DNA of 6,707 nt, taken from positions 1 to 6,707 of the forward strand of contig JAURMJ010000149.1 in the NCBI GenBank assembly GCA_030830765.1. Direction: 5' to 3'. The position numbers and the translations under genes were made by a program. This DNA is from Quisquiliibacterium sp. GTDB taxonomy: Bacteria; Pseudomonadota; Gammaproteobacteria; Burkholderiales; Burkholderiaceae_E. Shown piece by piece: positions 1 to 6,396 of the stretch; positions within the stretch are counted from its first letter, which is position 1; the number at the start of each line of letters is the position of its first letter. The notes under the pieces were generated by a model. It saw only the letters and a program-made list of their open reading frames with translations, was not told where the DNA came from and ran no database searches.

Positions 1-941
1 CAACCCCTGAAGATCCCGAATAAGCCTTTCCTCGGGCGCCAATCGTGCAGCGACATCGTATCGACTGCCTCCCATCGCTCAAGCTCGGGCGCCATGGTGG
101 TGCCGCCGCGCTTCTTCAACTCTTGAAACCAGGATTGCGGACTGACCAGCGGATTACCGAAGCAAAGACTCGGCAGCAGATAAAGCGTCAGGTCAACCCC
201 ACGCGGTCCGCGCACAAAGGGGTCCAGCGAGGCATCAACCAGTTGCTTGAGCCGCAAGCGATCGGCATCAGTCCAGCGTCGCGTCATCGACTCGAATTCG
301 CCGGCATCCGGAAGGGCAAACGCAAAGAACCGCTTGTCATTGGCACGCGCGACCTCGTTGGCCACGGCGCCCAGCCCGAACGTATCAATTGAGCGTTGCA
401 TCACTTCCTGGCTGGTCGCCAGGAGATTTTTATAAGCGTTGCGCGCCGCGATTTCCTCGGCAGCCGTCAGCTCGGTCAGTTGACGGGTGCTGCGCGCCAA
501 GTCGGCACTGACCGAGAGGACCGCCCCGACCGGCGGATATACGGAAGCGAGCATCGCCGCATTACTGGTGAACGTCTCGAAATACCTGGCCCAGGACGCC
601 AACGTGACAGCCTGCGCAATAGCGACCTCCTGCGCGACAATCGCCCGATTGGCATAAGCGTGGTAATTCATCACGCGGGCTCGCCAGAGTGCGGCGCTCC
701 AGGCTGCTGCATCGGCCGCGTTATCAAGACGATGCCGCGTCGATGAAACCTGAGCAGTGCTGAACATGAAATACAGCCCAAGTGCTCCGGCGAACAGCAG
801 CACGAGGCTTAGGATCAGCGCCTGGCCTGCCTGCGGAGCACAACGCCAGGTAAGCAGTGCGCGACCTGCCGCAAACTGCCGATCGGTATCAATAAGTGCC
901 GGCCTTCTGCAACCAGCACGGACGACTGTCAGCATGCTCAT
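1..941 (-). CDS. TadE/TadG-like pilus assembly protein (Tad N-terminal domain), 3' end outside window
   Basis: Translating the minus strand from the ATG at 941 gives 313 codons with no stop up to the left edge, so the gene is partial at its C-terminus. Residues 38-60 (AGQALILSLVLLFAGALGLY and on) form one membrane segment. It is followed by RHRLDNAADAAAWSAAL (69-85), whose LDNAADAAA core is the hallmark of the TadE/TadG-like Tad domain (PF13400 type). In this family the N-terminal helix anchors the protein in the inner membrane and the rest is periplasmic, serving Flp/Tad pilus or secretion machinery. After the anchor comes a helical, alanine-rich region (about 90-190) and then a mixed region with no motif I recognise. 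The start is 3 nt after the pilin stop (TAA GCC ATG) without a clear Shine-Dalgarno, which suggests translational coupling; M3 (935) is an alternative start. Assignment to the Tad family is firm; the exact role (TadG, TadE or a minor pseudopilin) is not. Confidence 0.85.
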   Translation of the reverse strand, partial: MSMLTVVRAGCRRPALIDTDRQFAAGRALLTWRCAPQAGQALILSLVLLFAGALGLYFMFSTAQVSSTRHRLDNAADAAAWSAALWRARVMNYHAYANRAIVAQEVAIAQAVTLASWARYFETFTSNAAMLASVYPPVGAVLSVSADLARSTRQLTELTAAEEIAARNAYKNLLATSQEVMQRSIDTFGLGAVANEVARANDKRFFAFALPDAGEFESMTRRWTDADRLRLKQLVDASLDPFVRGPRGVDLTLYLLPSLCFGNPLVSPQSWFQELKKRGGTTMAPELERWEAVDTMSLHDWRPRKGLFGIFRG

Positions 942-944
942 GGC

Positions 945-1298
945 TTAGGGCCGGTTGCTGGCATTGAAGTTGTCCAGCCCCTTGCGCACATTTGCGTTGG
1001 TCTGGGCGGTGGTGGCGTTGGTCTGCGCACTGGCGATCGCAGAGGCTGCATCCTGGCCAGACATCTCGAGCGCAAGACCAGCCGTTTGATTCCGGATGGT
1101 CTGACCGAACAGCGTGTAGATCCCAATCGCCGCGACCGCGATCAGTGCGACGATGATGATGTACTCGGTCATGCCTTGCCCGAGCTGTCTGCCTAAACGG
1201 AATACGCCTCGGATTTGAACGCCCCGGCAGTTTGAATCTGCACTGTCATGGCTCAGACCAGACCCGCGCTTTTCCAGGTACCTGCATGGCAACTTCAT
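945..1298 (-). CDS. Flp/type IVb-like prepilin (pilus structural subunit)
   Basis: The product is 117 aa. Residues 39-63 read LGQGMTEY followed by IIIVALIAVAAIGIYTLFG. A glycine, then a segment with Glu at +5 and Tyr at +6, then one hydrophobic helix, is the processing-site pattern of type IVb (Flp) prepilins, so cleavage by a prepilin peptidase after G40 would leave a 77-residue pilin. The mature C-terminal part is hydrophilic and rich in Gln, Asn, Thr and Ala, with AQTNA repeated at 91-95 and 98-102. I chose the ATG at 1298 because GGGAG lies 6 nt upstream (1305-1309). An in-frame ATG at 1409 would only lengthen the leader and lacks such a site. The chosen start gives a 40-residue leader, longer than usual, and contains no start codon that would shorten it usefully. 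The gene precedes the TadE/TadG-like gene by 3 nt, which supports a pilus role. Confidence 0.82.
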   Translation of the reverse strand: MKLPCRYLEKRGSGLSHDSADSNCRGVQIRGVFRLGRQLGQGMTEYIIIVALIAVAAIGIYTLFGQTIRNQTAGLALEMSGQDAASAIASAQTNATTAQTNANVRKGLDNFNASNRP

Positions 1299-1304
1299 CG
1301 CTGA

Positions 1305-1309
1305 CTCCC
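1305..1309 (-). promoter_or_regulatory. Ribosome-binding site of the prepilin gene
   Basis: GGGAG on the minus strand, 6 nt before the ATG at 1298. It is the reason for choosing this start over the upstream in-frame ATG at 1409. Confidence 0.6.
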
Positions 1310-1441
1310 GTGTGATTGATCGTGGAAGCCATTGAACTTTTTCAACGCTGCGCTGCCTATTGCGCACAGGATCTATGACCAATCTCGCACTCGTACTAAC
1401 CCTGAGCATCCATCGGCCTAGTCCAAACTGCGATCAGTCCC

Positions 1442-1456
1442 GAAATCCGGAATTTC
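1442..1456. promoter_or_regulatory. Possible operator: inverted repeat GAAAT-N5-ATTTC
   Basis: A perfect 5-bp inverted repeat with the centre CCGGA lies inside a wider direct repeat of TCCCGA (1438-1443 and 1455-1460). It sits about 85-100 bp upstream of the dehydrogenase start and 25 bp upstream of the candidate -10 box, a plausible place for a regulator. The repeat is short and could be chance; no regulator gene lies in the window. Confidence 0.2.
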
Positions 1457-1480
1457 CCGATAGGCTGCACCAGGCCCCAA

Positions 1481-1489
1481 TGGCATAGT
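1481..1489 (+). promoter_or_regulatory. Possible extended -10 promoter element for the acyl-CoA operon
   Basis: TGGCATAGT matches the extended -10 pattern TGnTATAAT at the TG and at four of six hexamer positions. Transcription starting about 7 nt downstream would give a leader of roughly 40-45 nt. No good -35 hexamer is present at 16-18 bp spacing, so the call is weak. Confidence 0.22.
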
Positions 1490-1539
1490 TACGCCCCTGT
1501 TCCCGCCGCGCCCGGCCCCTGCCAAACACGAGACTCAAG

Positions 1540-2676
1540 ATGGATTTCGAACTGACCTCCGAGCAACGAACCTTTCAGGATTCAGTCCTGCGATTCGCAC
1601 GCGAGCGCCTCGCCGATGGCGCGCTGGAACGCGCGCATCAGATCGAGTACCCGTGGGATGTCGCGCGCGACATGGCTGAGGTTGGACTGCTGGGGATCAC
1701 AATTCCCGAGCAAGATGGCGGTCAAGGCGGCACGCTGATGGATGCGGTCATCGCCATCCAGGCGGTGGCCTCGGTTTGTCCGCGGAGCGCCGATGTGATC
1801 CAAGCCGGTAACTTCGGTCCGGTCCGTGTGTTTGCTGAGTACGGCACGCCGTGGCAAAAAGAGCGCTACCTGACTCGCATCCTTGCCGGCGAAGGTCTGA
1901 TCTCGGTCGGCATGAGCGAACCCGATGCGGGCTCCGCAGTCACCGAACTCAAAACCACCGCCACGCCCGATGGCGACGGATTCCGGATCAACGGCTCAAA
2001 GGTTTTCAGCACGCACGCGCCATACGCCGACGTGATCCTGGCCTATGTGCGCTACGGCCCGGGCATTGATGGCATCGGCTCGGTGCTGATCGACACCAAG
2101 GCCGAGGGCTTTCGCTACGGCAAGGTCTCCAACTTCATGTCCGGCGAGGAATGGCGCCAGATGTTCTTCGAGGACGTCTATGTCCCGCCCGAAATGGTCG
2201 TACTGCGCGAAGGCGGATTCAAAAAGCAGATCGCCGGCTTCAACGTCGAACGCCTTGGCAATGCGTCTCGCTCACTCGCCCTGGGTCGCTACTGTTTTGA
2301 GCAGGCCCGCGAATGGGCGCTGCAGCGCAAGCAGTTCGGCAAACTCCTGGGTCAGTTTCAGGGCATTCAGTGGAAGTTCGCTGAAATGAAAATCAAACTG
2401 GAAGCCGCGCAGCTGCTGCTGTATCAGGCCGCCAGCCGTGCCGACAACGGCTTTCCGTCCCCCGATGACACCGCGATTGCCAAGCATGCCTGCAATCAGT
2501 GGGGCTTTGAGGTGGCCAATGAGGCGATGCAGATTCTGGGCGGTGCCGGCTACAGCCAGGACCTGCTGCTCGAATACTGCATGCGTCGCTGCCGTGGCTG
2601 GATGATTGCCGGCGGATCGCTCGAAATCCTGAAAAATCGCATCGCCGAAGGCGTGCTTGGCCGGATGAAGTCATGA
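1540..2676 (+). CDS. Acyl-CoA dehydrogenase family protein
   Basis: This 378-aa protein has the usual length and three-domain order of the family: an N-terminal helical domain (about 1-115), a beta domain (about 118-220) and a C-terminal helical domain (about 230-378). FAD-dependent members oxidise an acyl-CoA to the 2,3-enoyl-CoA and pass electrons to electron-transfer flavoprotein in the cytoplasm. Visible motifs are MSEPDAGS (125-132, flavin/substrate binding), QRKQFGKLLGQFQ (262-274) and QILGGAGY (331-338), both contacting FAD in the family. The usual catalytic Glu near the C-terminus is absent: the segment reads AGGSLEI (357-363), with Gly358 where many members have Glu in a YEGTSEI-type motif. 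E237 in FNVERLGNA lies where isovaleryl-CoA and long-chain dehydrogenases carry their base and is the likely replacement. The start has only a weak GAG 8 nt upstream. Its stop overlaps the synthetase start. The substrate is unknown. Confidence 0.93.
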   Translation: MDFELTSEQRTFQDSVLRFARERLADGALERAHQIEYPWDVARDMAEVGLLGITIPEQDGGQGGTLMDAVIAIQAVASVCPRSADVIQAGNFGPVRVFAEYGTPWQKERYLTRILAGEGLISVGMSEPDAGSAVTELKTTATPDGDGFRINGSKVFSTHAPYADVILAYVRYGPGIDGIGSVLIDTKAEGFRYGKVSNFMSGEEWRQMFFEDVYVPPEMVVLREGGFKKQIAGFNVERLGNASRSLALGRYCFEQAREWALQRKQFGKLLGQFQGIQWKFAEMKIKLEAAQLLLYQAASRADNGFPSPDDTAIAKHACNQWGFEVANEAMQILGGAGYSQDLLLEYCMRRCRGWMIAGGSLEILKNRIAEGVLGRMKS

Positions 2677-4910
2677 GCAACTCGAACGTCAATTCCCATC
2701 AAGCTGACTGGGTACGCGCGCTGCTCGATCCGCGCGCCGTTGCGCTGATCGGCGCATCTGGAGATGCAAAAAAGAACACAGCGCGTCCGCAGCGTTTTCT
2801 GAGCAAGTGCGGCTGGCAAGGGCAGATCCTGCCGATCAATCCGGGTCGCCCGGAAATCCTCGGACTGCCGGCCTACAAGTCGGTCCTGGAGGCGCCGGGC
2901 GAAATTGATCAGGCCTTCATCATGATCGGCCGGGATGATGTGCTGACCGCCATCGAGCAATGTGCGCAGCGCGGCGTCAAGGTGGCAACAATTTTCTCCG
3001 ACGGATTCGCGGAAGTCGGTGGCGCAGGCATCGCGCTGCAGGAACAGCTCGTGACGCGCGCGCGCGAGCTTGGCATCCGCCTGCTGGGCCCGAACTGTAT
3101 TGGCCTGATCCGCTCGGACAATGGTCTTGCGCTCACCGTGAATGCAGCCGTTGAGACCGATCTTCCGCAAGCTGGCTCCTTGGGTTTTATCTCGCAAAGC
3201 GGCTCGATGCTTGGCGCGATTTTGTCGCGCGGCCTGACCCGCGGGCTGGCCTTCTCAACCATGGTCTCGGTCGGTAACGAGGCCGATATTGGTGTTGCTG
3301 AGCTGATCGAAGTCCTGGCCGACGATCCGAACACAAAAACGATCCTGCTGTTTCTTGAAACCCTGCGCGATGCGCCGGCCTTTGAGCGTGCCGTGGCCCG
3401 GGCGCAGGCTGCCGGTAAACCGGTAGCAGCCTATCTGCTCGGTCAGTCCTCGGTGGGTGAGACGCTCGCTCAATCTCACACGGGTGCCATCGCCGGCTCG
3501 GGCCGCGCGCTACGCGCGTTTCTCACCCATTGCGGCGTGATTCAGATCTCGAATCTGGAGGGCCTGCTGGAGGGCGGCCCGCTCTATGCGCAGATCGGTG
3601 CGATCAAAGCCGATGCCAAAAATCAAACCGAGACGCCCCGTGCACGTCCACGGGTCGCTGCAGTCACGACTACCGGTGGTGGTGCCGCCATGGTGGTTGA
3701 CCAGCTGGGCCTCTATGGCGTCGAACCTGCTTATCCGGATGACGAACTGCGGACGCTGCTCGCAGGACAGTTTGAAGTACGCGACACCCCGATCATCGAC
3801 CTGACACTGGCGGGTACCGCGGCGCAGTACAGCGCCGTGCTCAGGGCCCTGGCCCAGTGGCGCGGCTGTGATGCAGTGCTGGCGGTCGTAGGTTCGTCGG
3901 CACGCTCAAAGCCCGAGCTTGCGGTCAAACCGATCATCGATGCGGCCGCCGACTGGCAGGCGCTTGGCGGCAAACCGCTGGCCGCGTTCCTGGCCCCGCA
4001 GGCTGAGGAATCACTGGCTCGACTGACCGAAGCCGGCGTTGCTGCCTTTCGAACCCCCGAGGCCTGTGCCGATGTGCTGGCTGCCACGCTGTCGGCCAGC
4101 CGCCATCTTGCGCAACAACGCAAAGACAACGGTCTCGAGGCCCAGCGTGTCGCACAGATCAATGCAGCCCTGGCCAAGCTGCGCGCCGAGGCCGGCACTG
4201 AGCCGGACGAAGCCCACTGCTATCCAATGCTGGAGCAACTAGGGGTCCCAGTCGCGCCATGGCGCTTTGAACCCGAGACCGCATCAGGGGCCGATGCGGC
4301 CAATTCGCTGTCAGAAAAATCGGCTGATATGTCCGCCCCCTGGGTGCTTAAGGCCTGCTCAAGGGATCTGCCGCACAAAAGCGAGGCCGGTGCTGTCGCG
4401 CTGGGGATCAAGGATGCAGAGCAGCTGCGCCAGCGTCTTGGCACCATGCGATCGGACATCACTGCTTATTCACCGGATGCGTCACTGCGCGGCTGGCTCA
4501 TTCAACAGCAATTGAGCAGCGAAGGCGAAGTCCTGCTTGGCTACCGCCGTGATCCGGTGGTTGGTCCGATTGTCGTTCTGGCGGCAGGTGGAATAGAAGC
4601 CGAATTGCTGGATGATGTTGTCGTGGCTCCGGCTCCGATCAGCGAAGCGAAGGCGCAATCAATGATTGATGAGCTTCGGCTGCTCAAAAAACTGGCCGGC
4701 TTCCGAGGTCGTCCGCCGGGCGATCTGAAGGCGCTTGCCAAAGCAGTCAGTGCCTTCTCGATGCTGGCCCTCGATTCCGAAGGCCAGCTGGCTGAAGCCG
4801 AAATCAACCCGCTGTTGGTACGCCGCGACGGAGAAGGTGTCGTTGCGGTGGATGCGCTTTTCCGGTTCGTAAAAAATGAGCGAAACCAACAGGGGAATAC
4901 CCATGAATGA
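2673..4910 (+). CDS. NDP-forming acyl-CoA synthetase, fused alpha-beta (acetate--CoA ligase family)
   Basis: This 745-aa protein joins the alpha and beta parts of the ADP-forming acyl-CoA synthetase family, which makes acyl-CoA from a carboxylic acid, CoA and ATP through a phosphohistidine. In order: a CoA-binding Rossmann domain (about 17-150; AVALIGASG at 23-30, then LLGPNCIGL at 137-145), a succinyl-CoA-ligase-like flavodoxin fold (about 165-305), a third alpha-type subdomain (about 325-475), a linker, and a C-terminal ATP-grasp domain (about 510-735). H269 in QSHTGAIAGS is the expected phosphorylated histidine. In the ATP-grasp part VLKACSRDLPHKSEAGAVALG (from 558) holds the ATP-binding Lys560 and His568, and GEVLLGYRRDPVVGP (618-632) and AEINPLLV (709-716) are the usual motifs. 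There is no GNAT domain, so it is not the Pat/acetyltransferase fusion type. The start sits in an ATGA overlap with the dehydrogenase stop, so the two are co-translated. Substrate preference cannot be read; PimA-like dicarboxylate or fatty acid activation are options. Confidence 0.92.
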   Translation: MSNSNVNSHQADWVRALLDPRAVALIGASGDAKKNTARPQRFLSKCGWQGQILPINPGRPEILGLPAYKSVLEAPGEIDQAFIMIGRDDVLTAIEQCAQRGVKVATIFSDGFAEVGGAGIALQEQLVTRARELGIRLLGPNCIGLIRSDNGLALTVNAAVETDLPQAGSLGFISQSGSMLGAILSRGLTRGLAFSTMVSVGNEADIGVAELIEVLADDPNTKTILLFLETLRDAPAFERAVARAQAAGKPVAAYLLGQSSVGETLAQSHTGAIAGSGRALRAFLTHCGVIQISNLEGLLEGGPLYAQIGAIKADAKNQTETPRARPRVAAVTTTGGGAAMVVDQLGLYGVEPAYPDDELRTLLAGQFEVRDTPIIDLTLAGTAAQYSAVLRALAQWRGCDAVLAVVGSSARSKPELAVKPIIDAAADWQALGGKPLAAFLAPQAEESLARLTEAGVAAFRTPEACADVLAATLSASRHLAQQRKDNGLEAQRVAQINAALAKLRAEAGTEPDEAHCYPMLEQLGVPVAPWRFEPETASGADAANSLSEKSADMSAPWVLKACSRDLPHKSEAGAVALGIKDAEQLRQRLGTMRSDITAYSPDASLRGWLIQQQLSSEGEVLLGYRRDPVVGPIVVLAAGGIEAELLDDVVVAPAPISEAKAQSMIDELRLLKKLAGFRGRPPGDLKALAKAVSAFSMLALDSEGQLAEAEINPLLVRRDGEGVVAVDALFRFVKNERNQQGNTHE
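4891..4896 (+). promoter_or_regulatory. Ribosome-binding site of the decayed third operon gene
   Basis: AGGGGA lies 6 nt before the ATG at 4903, inside the last codons of the synthetase gene. It is the best Shine-Dalgarno sequence in the operon, yet the frame it serves stops after 10 codons. This argues that a real third gene once followed by translational coupling. Confidence 0.55.
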
Positions 4911-5193
4911 AGCGATCGATCTCGACAGCGTTTAATCTTCAGCCCAGATGGCCGTAAATGTTCCCGGCGAGACTCAAGTACGGCGACGGACGCTGGTGCT
5001 CGGTGCCACCTCCGCCACGCTGCTGGCGCCGTTCGCCGCCGTACGCAATGCATTCTCCGCTCAACCCTGACCTGCACAAACCATCAAGATCGTTGTCGGT
5101 TTCGCGCCAGGCGGTCCGCGGGCAGAATTCCGCAAGTAGGTGGGCGGGGAAGTGCTCAAGTGGGCGGAAGTGGCAAAGGCGGCGAAGCTGGCG
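4903..5193 (+). pseudogene. Bug/TctC-family periplasmic solute-binding protein, degraded remnant
   Basis: One continuous frame from the ATG at 4903 shows family sequence interrupted by TAA (4933-4935), TGA (5068-5070) and TAG (5137-5139). Between the first two stops lies VRRRTLVLGATSATLLAPFA (positions 4978-5037), a twin-arginine-like basic and hydrophobic signal region. After the TGA comes PAQTIKIVVGFAPGG (5071-5115), the characteristic first mature strand and ligand-loop sequence of Bug (tripartite tricarboxylate transporter substrate-binding) proteins. It runs almost directly into AEFRK, stop, VGGEVLKWAEVAKAAKLA (5122-5193), which matches the C-terminal helix of the same family. Intact members are about 320 aa; roughly 230-240 residues of the body are missing, so an internal deletion is inferred. 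The frame overlaps the synthetase end by 8 nt and has a good ribosome-binding site, placing it as the former third gene of the operon. Bug proteins bind carboxylic acids, which fits the acyl-CoA genes. It cannot make a working protein. Confidence 0.8.
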
Positions 5194-5466
5194 CTTTACG
5201 TCCATTCCCTGCGCTGGAGAAAGGTCGAACCGGTTTGCTGCGGTTTGGCCTGTTTTTATGCTCCGCCCGGGAGGAAAGCCTGGATTGCGGGCTGCATTCG
5301 TACGCCTATGACCTTCAAGTTGGTTTGGACTCGTTCAGTGAACACATCCAGAGCTAACCTGCGCCCGCGTTGCCACGCTTCAGGTAGTCTGCCGACAAGC
5401 CGTCATTGCGCTCATGCCAGGCCACACCACGTCCTGGCCTCTTGATCAATCTGCCAGGAACCTCGT
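5194..5466 (+). other. Non-coding spacer between the Bug remnant and the deacetylase gene
   Basis: The frame of the remnant stays open to 5445 but past 5193 its translation (Cys, Trp and Arg rich) resembles no protein I know, so I treat it as non-coding. The spacer must hold the promoter of the deacetylase gene or the end of the upstream transcript. I see no clear -35/-10 pair and no strong terminator. The last 50 bases contain the hairpin arms described separately. Confidence 0.5.
5416..5460 (+). promoter_or_regulatory. Possible alternative hairpins around the deacetylase ribosome-binding site
   Basis: CCTGGC (5433-5438) is complementary to two copies of GCCAGG, at 5416-5421 and 5453-5458. 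Pairing with the upstream copy leaves the Shine-Dalgarno AGGAA (5456-5460) free. Pairing with the downstream copy, extended by T5432-A5459 to 7 bp with a 14-nt loop, buries it. The two structures exclude each other, which is the layout of a translational switch, but stems this short also arise by chance in GC-rich DNA. The loop carries the palindrome TTGATCAA (5442-5449). Confidence 0.22.
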
Positions 5467-6345
5467 ATGTCGTCTGCAAGCGTCTCGCCAGAAATCCGTC
5501 GTGCTCCCGCCAATATGAAATGGCCCGGTGGCCGACATGTCGCCGTCGTTTTCAACGTTGCCTATGAGGCCTGGTCCGAAGGCGCTGCGTCCGGCGTCGG
5601 ACCGATGGGGAACCCGCTGCCAGCCGGCGTGTTTGATGCCAACGCGGATTCCTATGGCCGCTATGGCGCCAATGCCGGCATCCGTCGCCTGATGTCCATG
5701 CTGGATCGGGCCGGCGTGCAAGCCAATGTATTCACCTCAGGCGTCCTTGCCGAGCGAGATCCGCAGCAGGTCCGTGCGGTTGCAAAGGCCGGGCATGAAA
5801 TCGTCGCGCACGGATATGCACAGGATCTGATTCCGGCCAAGCTGAGCGCCGAAGAGGACGAGAACTACATTCGCCGAACCACCGAACTGCTGACCCAGGT
5901 CATTGGCACACGGCCCGCCGGCTGGATCAGTCCCCGGGCAACGGCTAATGACGACACCTTTCGCCGGCTGATCCGCCATGGTTACGAATGGCAAGGCGAT
6001 GTCCTCGATGATGATCTGCCCTATGTACAGCGCTATCCGGAGGGCGAGATCATCGGAGTCCCGCTCTCAATCGAATTCAACGATCTGTCGCACTCGATGC
6101 GCTTCGGGCGCTCGCCGGCCCAGTTCATCGAGATGTTCAATCAGGCGCTGCCCCATCTGCTGGCCAACACCGACGATGCCGTCATCATTGATGTGCTCGT
6201 CCACACGCATTGCTACGGACGTCCGGCCTGTGCCTGGGCCTATGGTGAGATCGCAAAACAGTGTGCAGCGCGGGACGACCTGTGGGTCACGACCCGGGGT
6301 CAGATTGCGGCCCATCTGCGTTCACAGTTGTCGGCTGCCCGCTGA
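5467..6345 (+). CDS. Polysaccharide deacetylase-fold protein, PuuE/PgdA-like
   Basis: This 292-aa protein has no signal peptide and is probably cytoplasmic. MKWPGGRHVAVVFNVAYEAW (17-36), GHEIVAHGYAQD (109-120), RPAGWISPRA (149-158), WQGDVLDDDLPYV (175-187) and VLVHTHCYGRP (243-253) align in order with the five NodB-fold motifs of carbohydrate esterase 4 relatives. The closest pattern known to me is the cytoplasmic group of peptidoglycan deacetylase PgdA of Helicobacter and allantoinase PuuE, whose members hydrolyse C-N bonds. The metal site is not canonical: the motif-1 aspartate pair is absent (NVAYE, 30-34) and the second histidine of the H-x3-H motif is Gln119. H115, H246, H248 and R157 remain. 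The true substrate is open; an amidase or deacetylase for a small molecule is as likely as a polysaccharide enzyme. AGGAA lies 6 nt before the chosen ATG. It is a separate unit downstream of the acyl-CoA operon. Confidence 0.85.
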   Translation: MSSASVSPEIRRAPANMKWPGGRHVAVVFNVAYEAWSEGAASGVGPMGNPLPAGVFDANADSYGRYGANAGIRRLMSMLDRAGVQANVFTSGVLAERDPQQVRAVAKAGHEIVAHGYAQDLIPAKLSAEEDENYIRRTTELLTQVIGTRPAGWISPRATANDDTFRRLIRHGYEWQGDVLDDDLPYVQRYPEGEIIGVPLSIEFNDLSHSMRFGRSPAQFIEMFNQALPHLLANTDDAVIIDVLVHTHCYGRPACAWAYGEIAKQCAARDDLWVTTRGQIAAHLRSQLSAAR

Positions 6346-6396
6346 CAGATTCCGATCCGGCCCTGCGCCTGCCTCATCAAATGGCTCGCTCCCCTG

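Larger units (their letters stand above)
1299..1539. other. Divergent intergenic region between pilin and acyl-CoA dehydrogenase genes
   Basis: These 241 bp separate two divergently transcribed units and must hold the promoters of both. No coding frame here carries recognisable protein sequence; the minus-strand frame open to 1409 is simply the pilin frame extended upstream. Visible elements are a weak extended -10 candidate toward the dehydrogenase (1481-1489), a GAAAT/ATTTC inverted repeat (1442-1456) and a TTGAA/ATTCAA-like hairpin arm pair, TTGAA 1332-1336 with TTCAA 1341-1345. I see no convincing -35/-10 pair for the pilin promoter. Confidence 0.6.

Noticed and set aside
45..746. Three plus-strand open frames of 62-116 codons
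   Set aside because: They lie opposite the Tad-domain gene, have Arg/Gly/Pro-rich composition typical of antisense frames, and show no domain or ribosome-binding site.
1332..1345. TTGAA/TTCAA hairpin as pilin promoter or terminator
   Set aside because: The stem is only 5 bp, and no acceptable -10 hexamer follows the TTGAAA on the minus strand at normal spacing.
2550..3334. Minus-strand open frames of 141 and 215 codons
   Set aside because: They run antisense to the dehydrogenase and synthetase genes, whose families are certain; the translations resemble nothing and have no start signals.
4903..4935. MNEAIDLDSV as a functional 10-residue leader peptide
   Set aside because: The frame continues past its stop into clear Bug-family sequence in the same frame, so a dead gene start explains it better.
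3731..5077. Minus-strand open frames of 155 and 178 codons
   Set aside because: Ser/Ala/Arg-rich shadows of the synthetase gene caused by high GC; no domain seen.
5140..5445. Open frame of 101 codons starting at a GTG
   Set aside because: Its first 18 codons are the C-terminal end of the Bug remnant; the rest is unlike any protein known to me and the GTG follows a stop of the same decayed frame.
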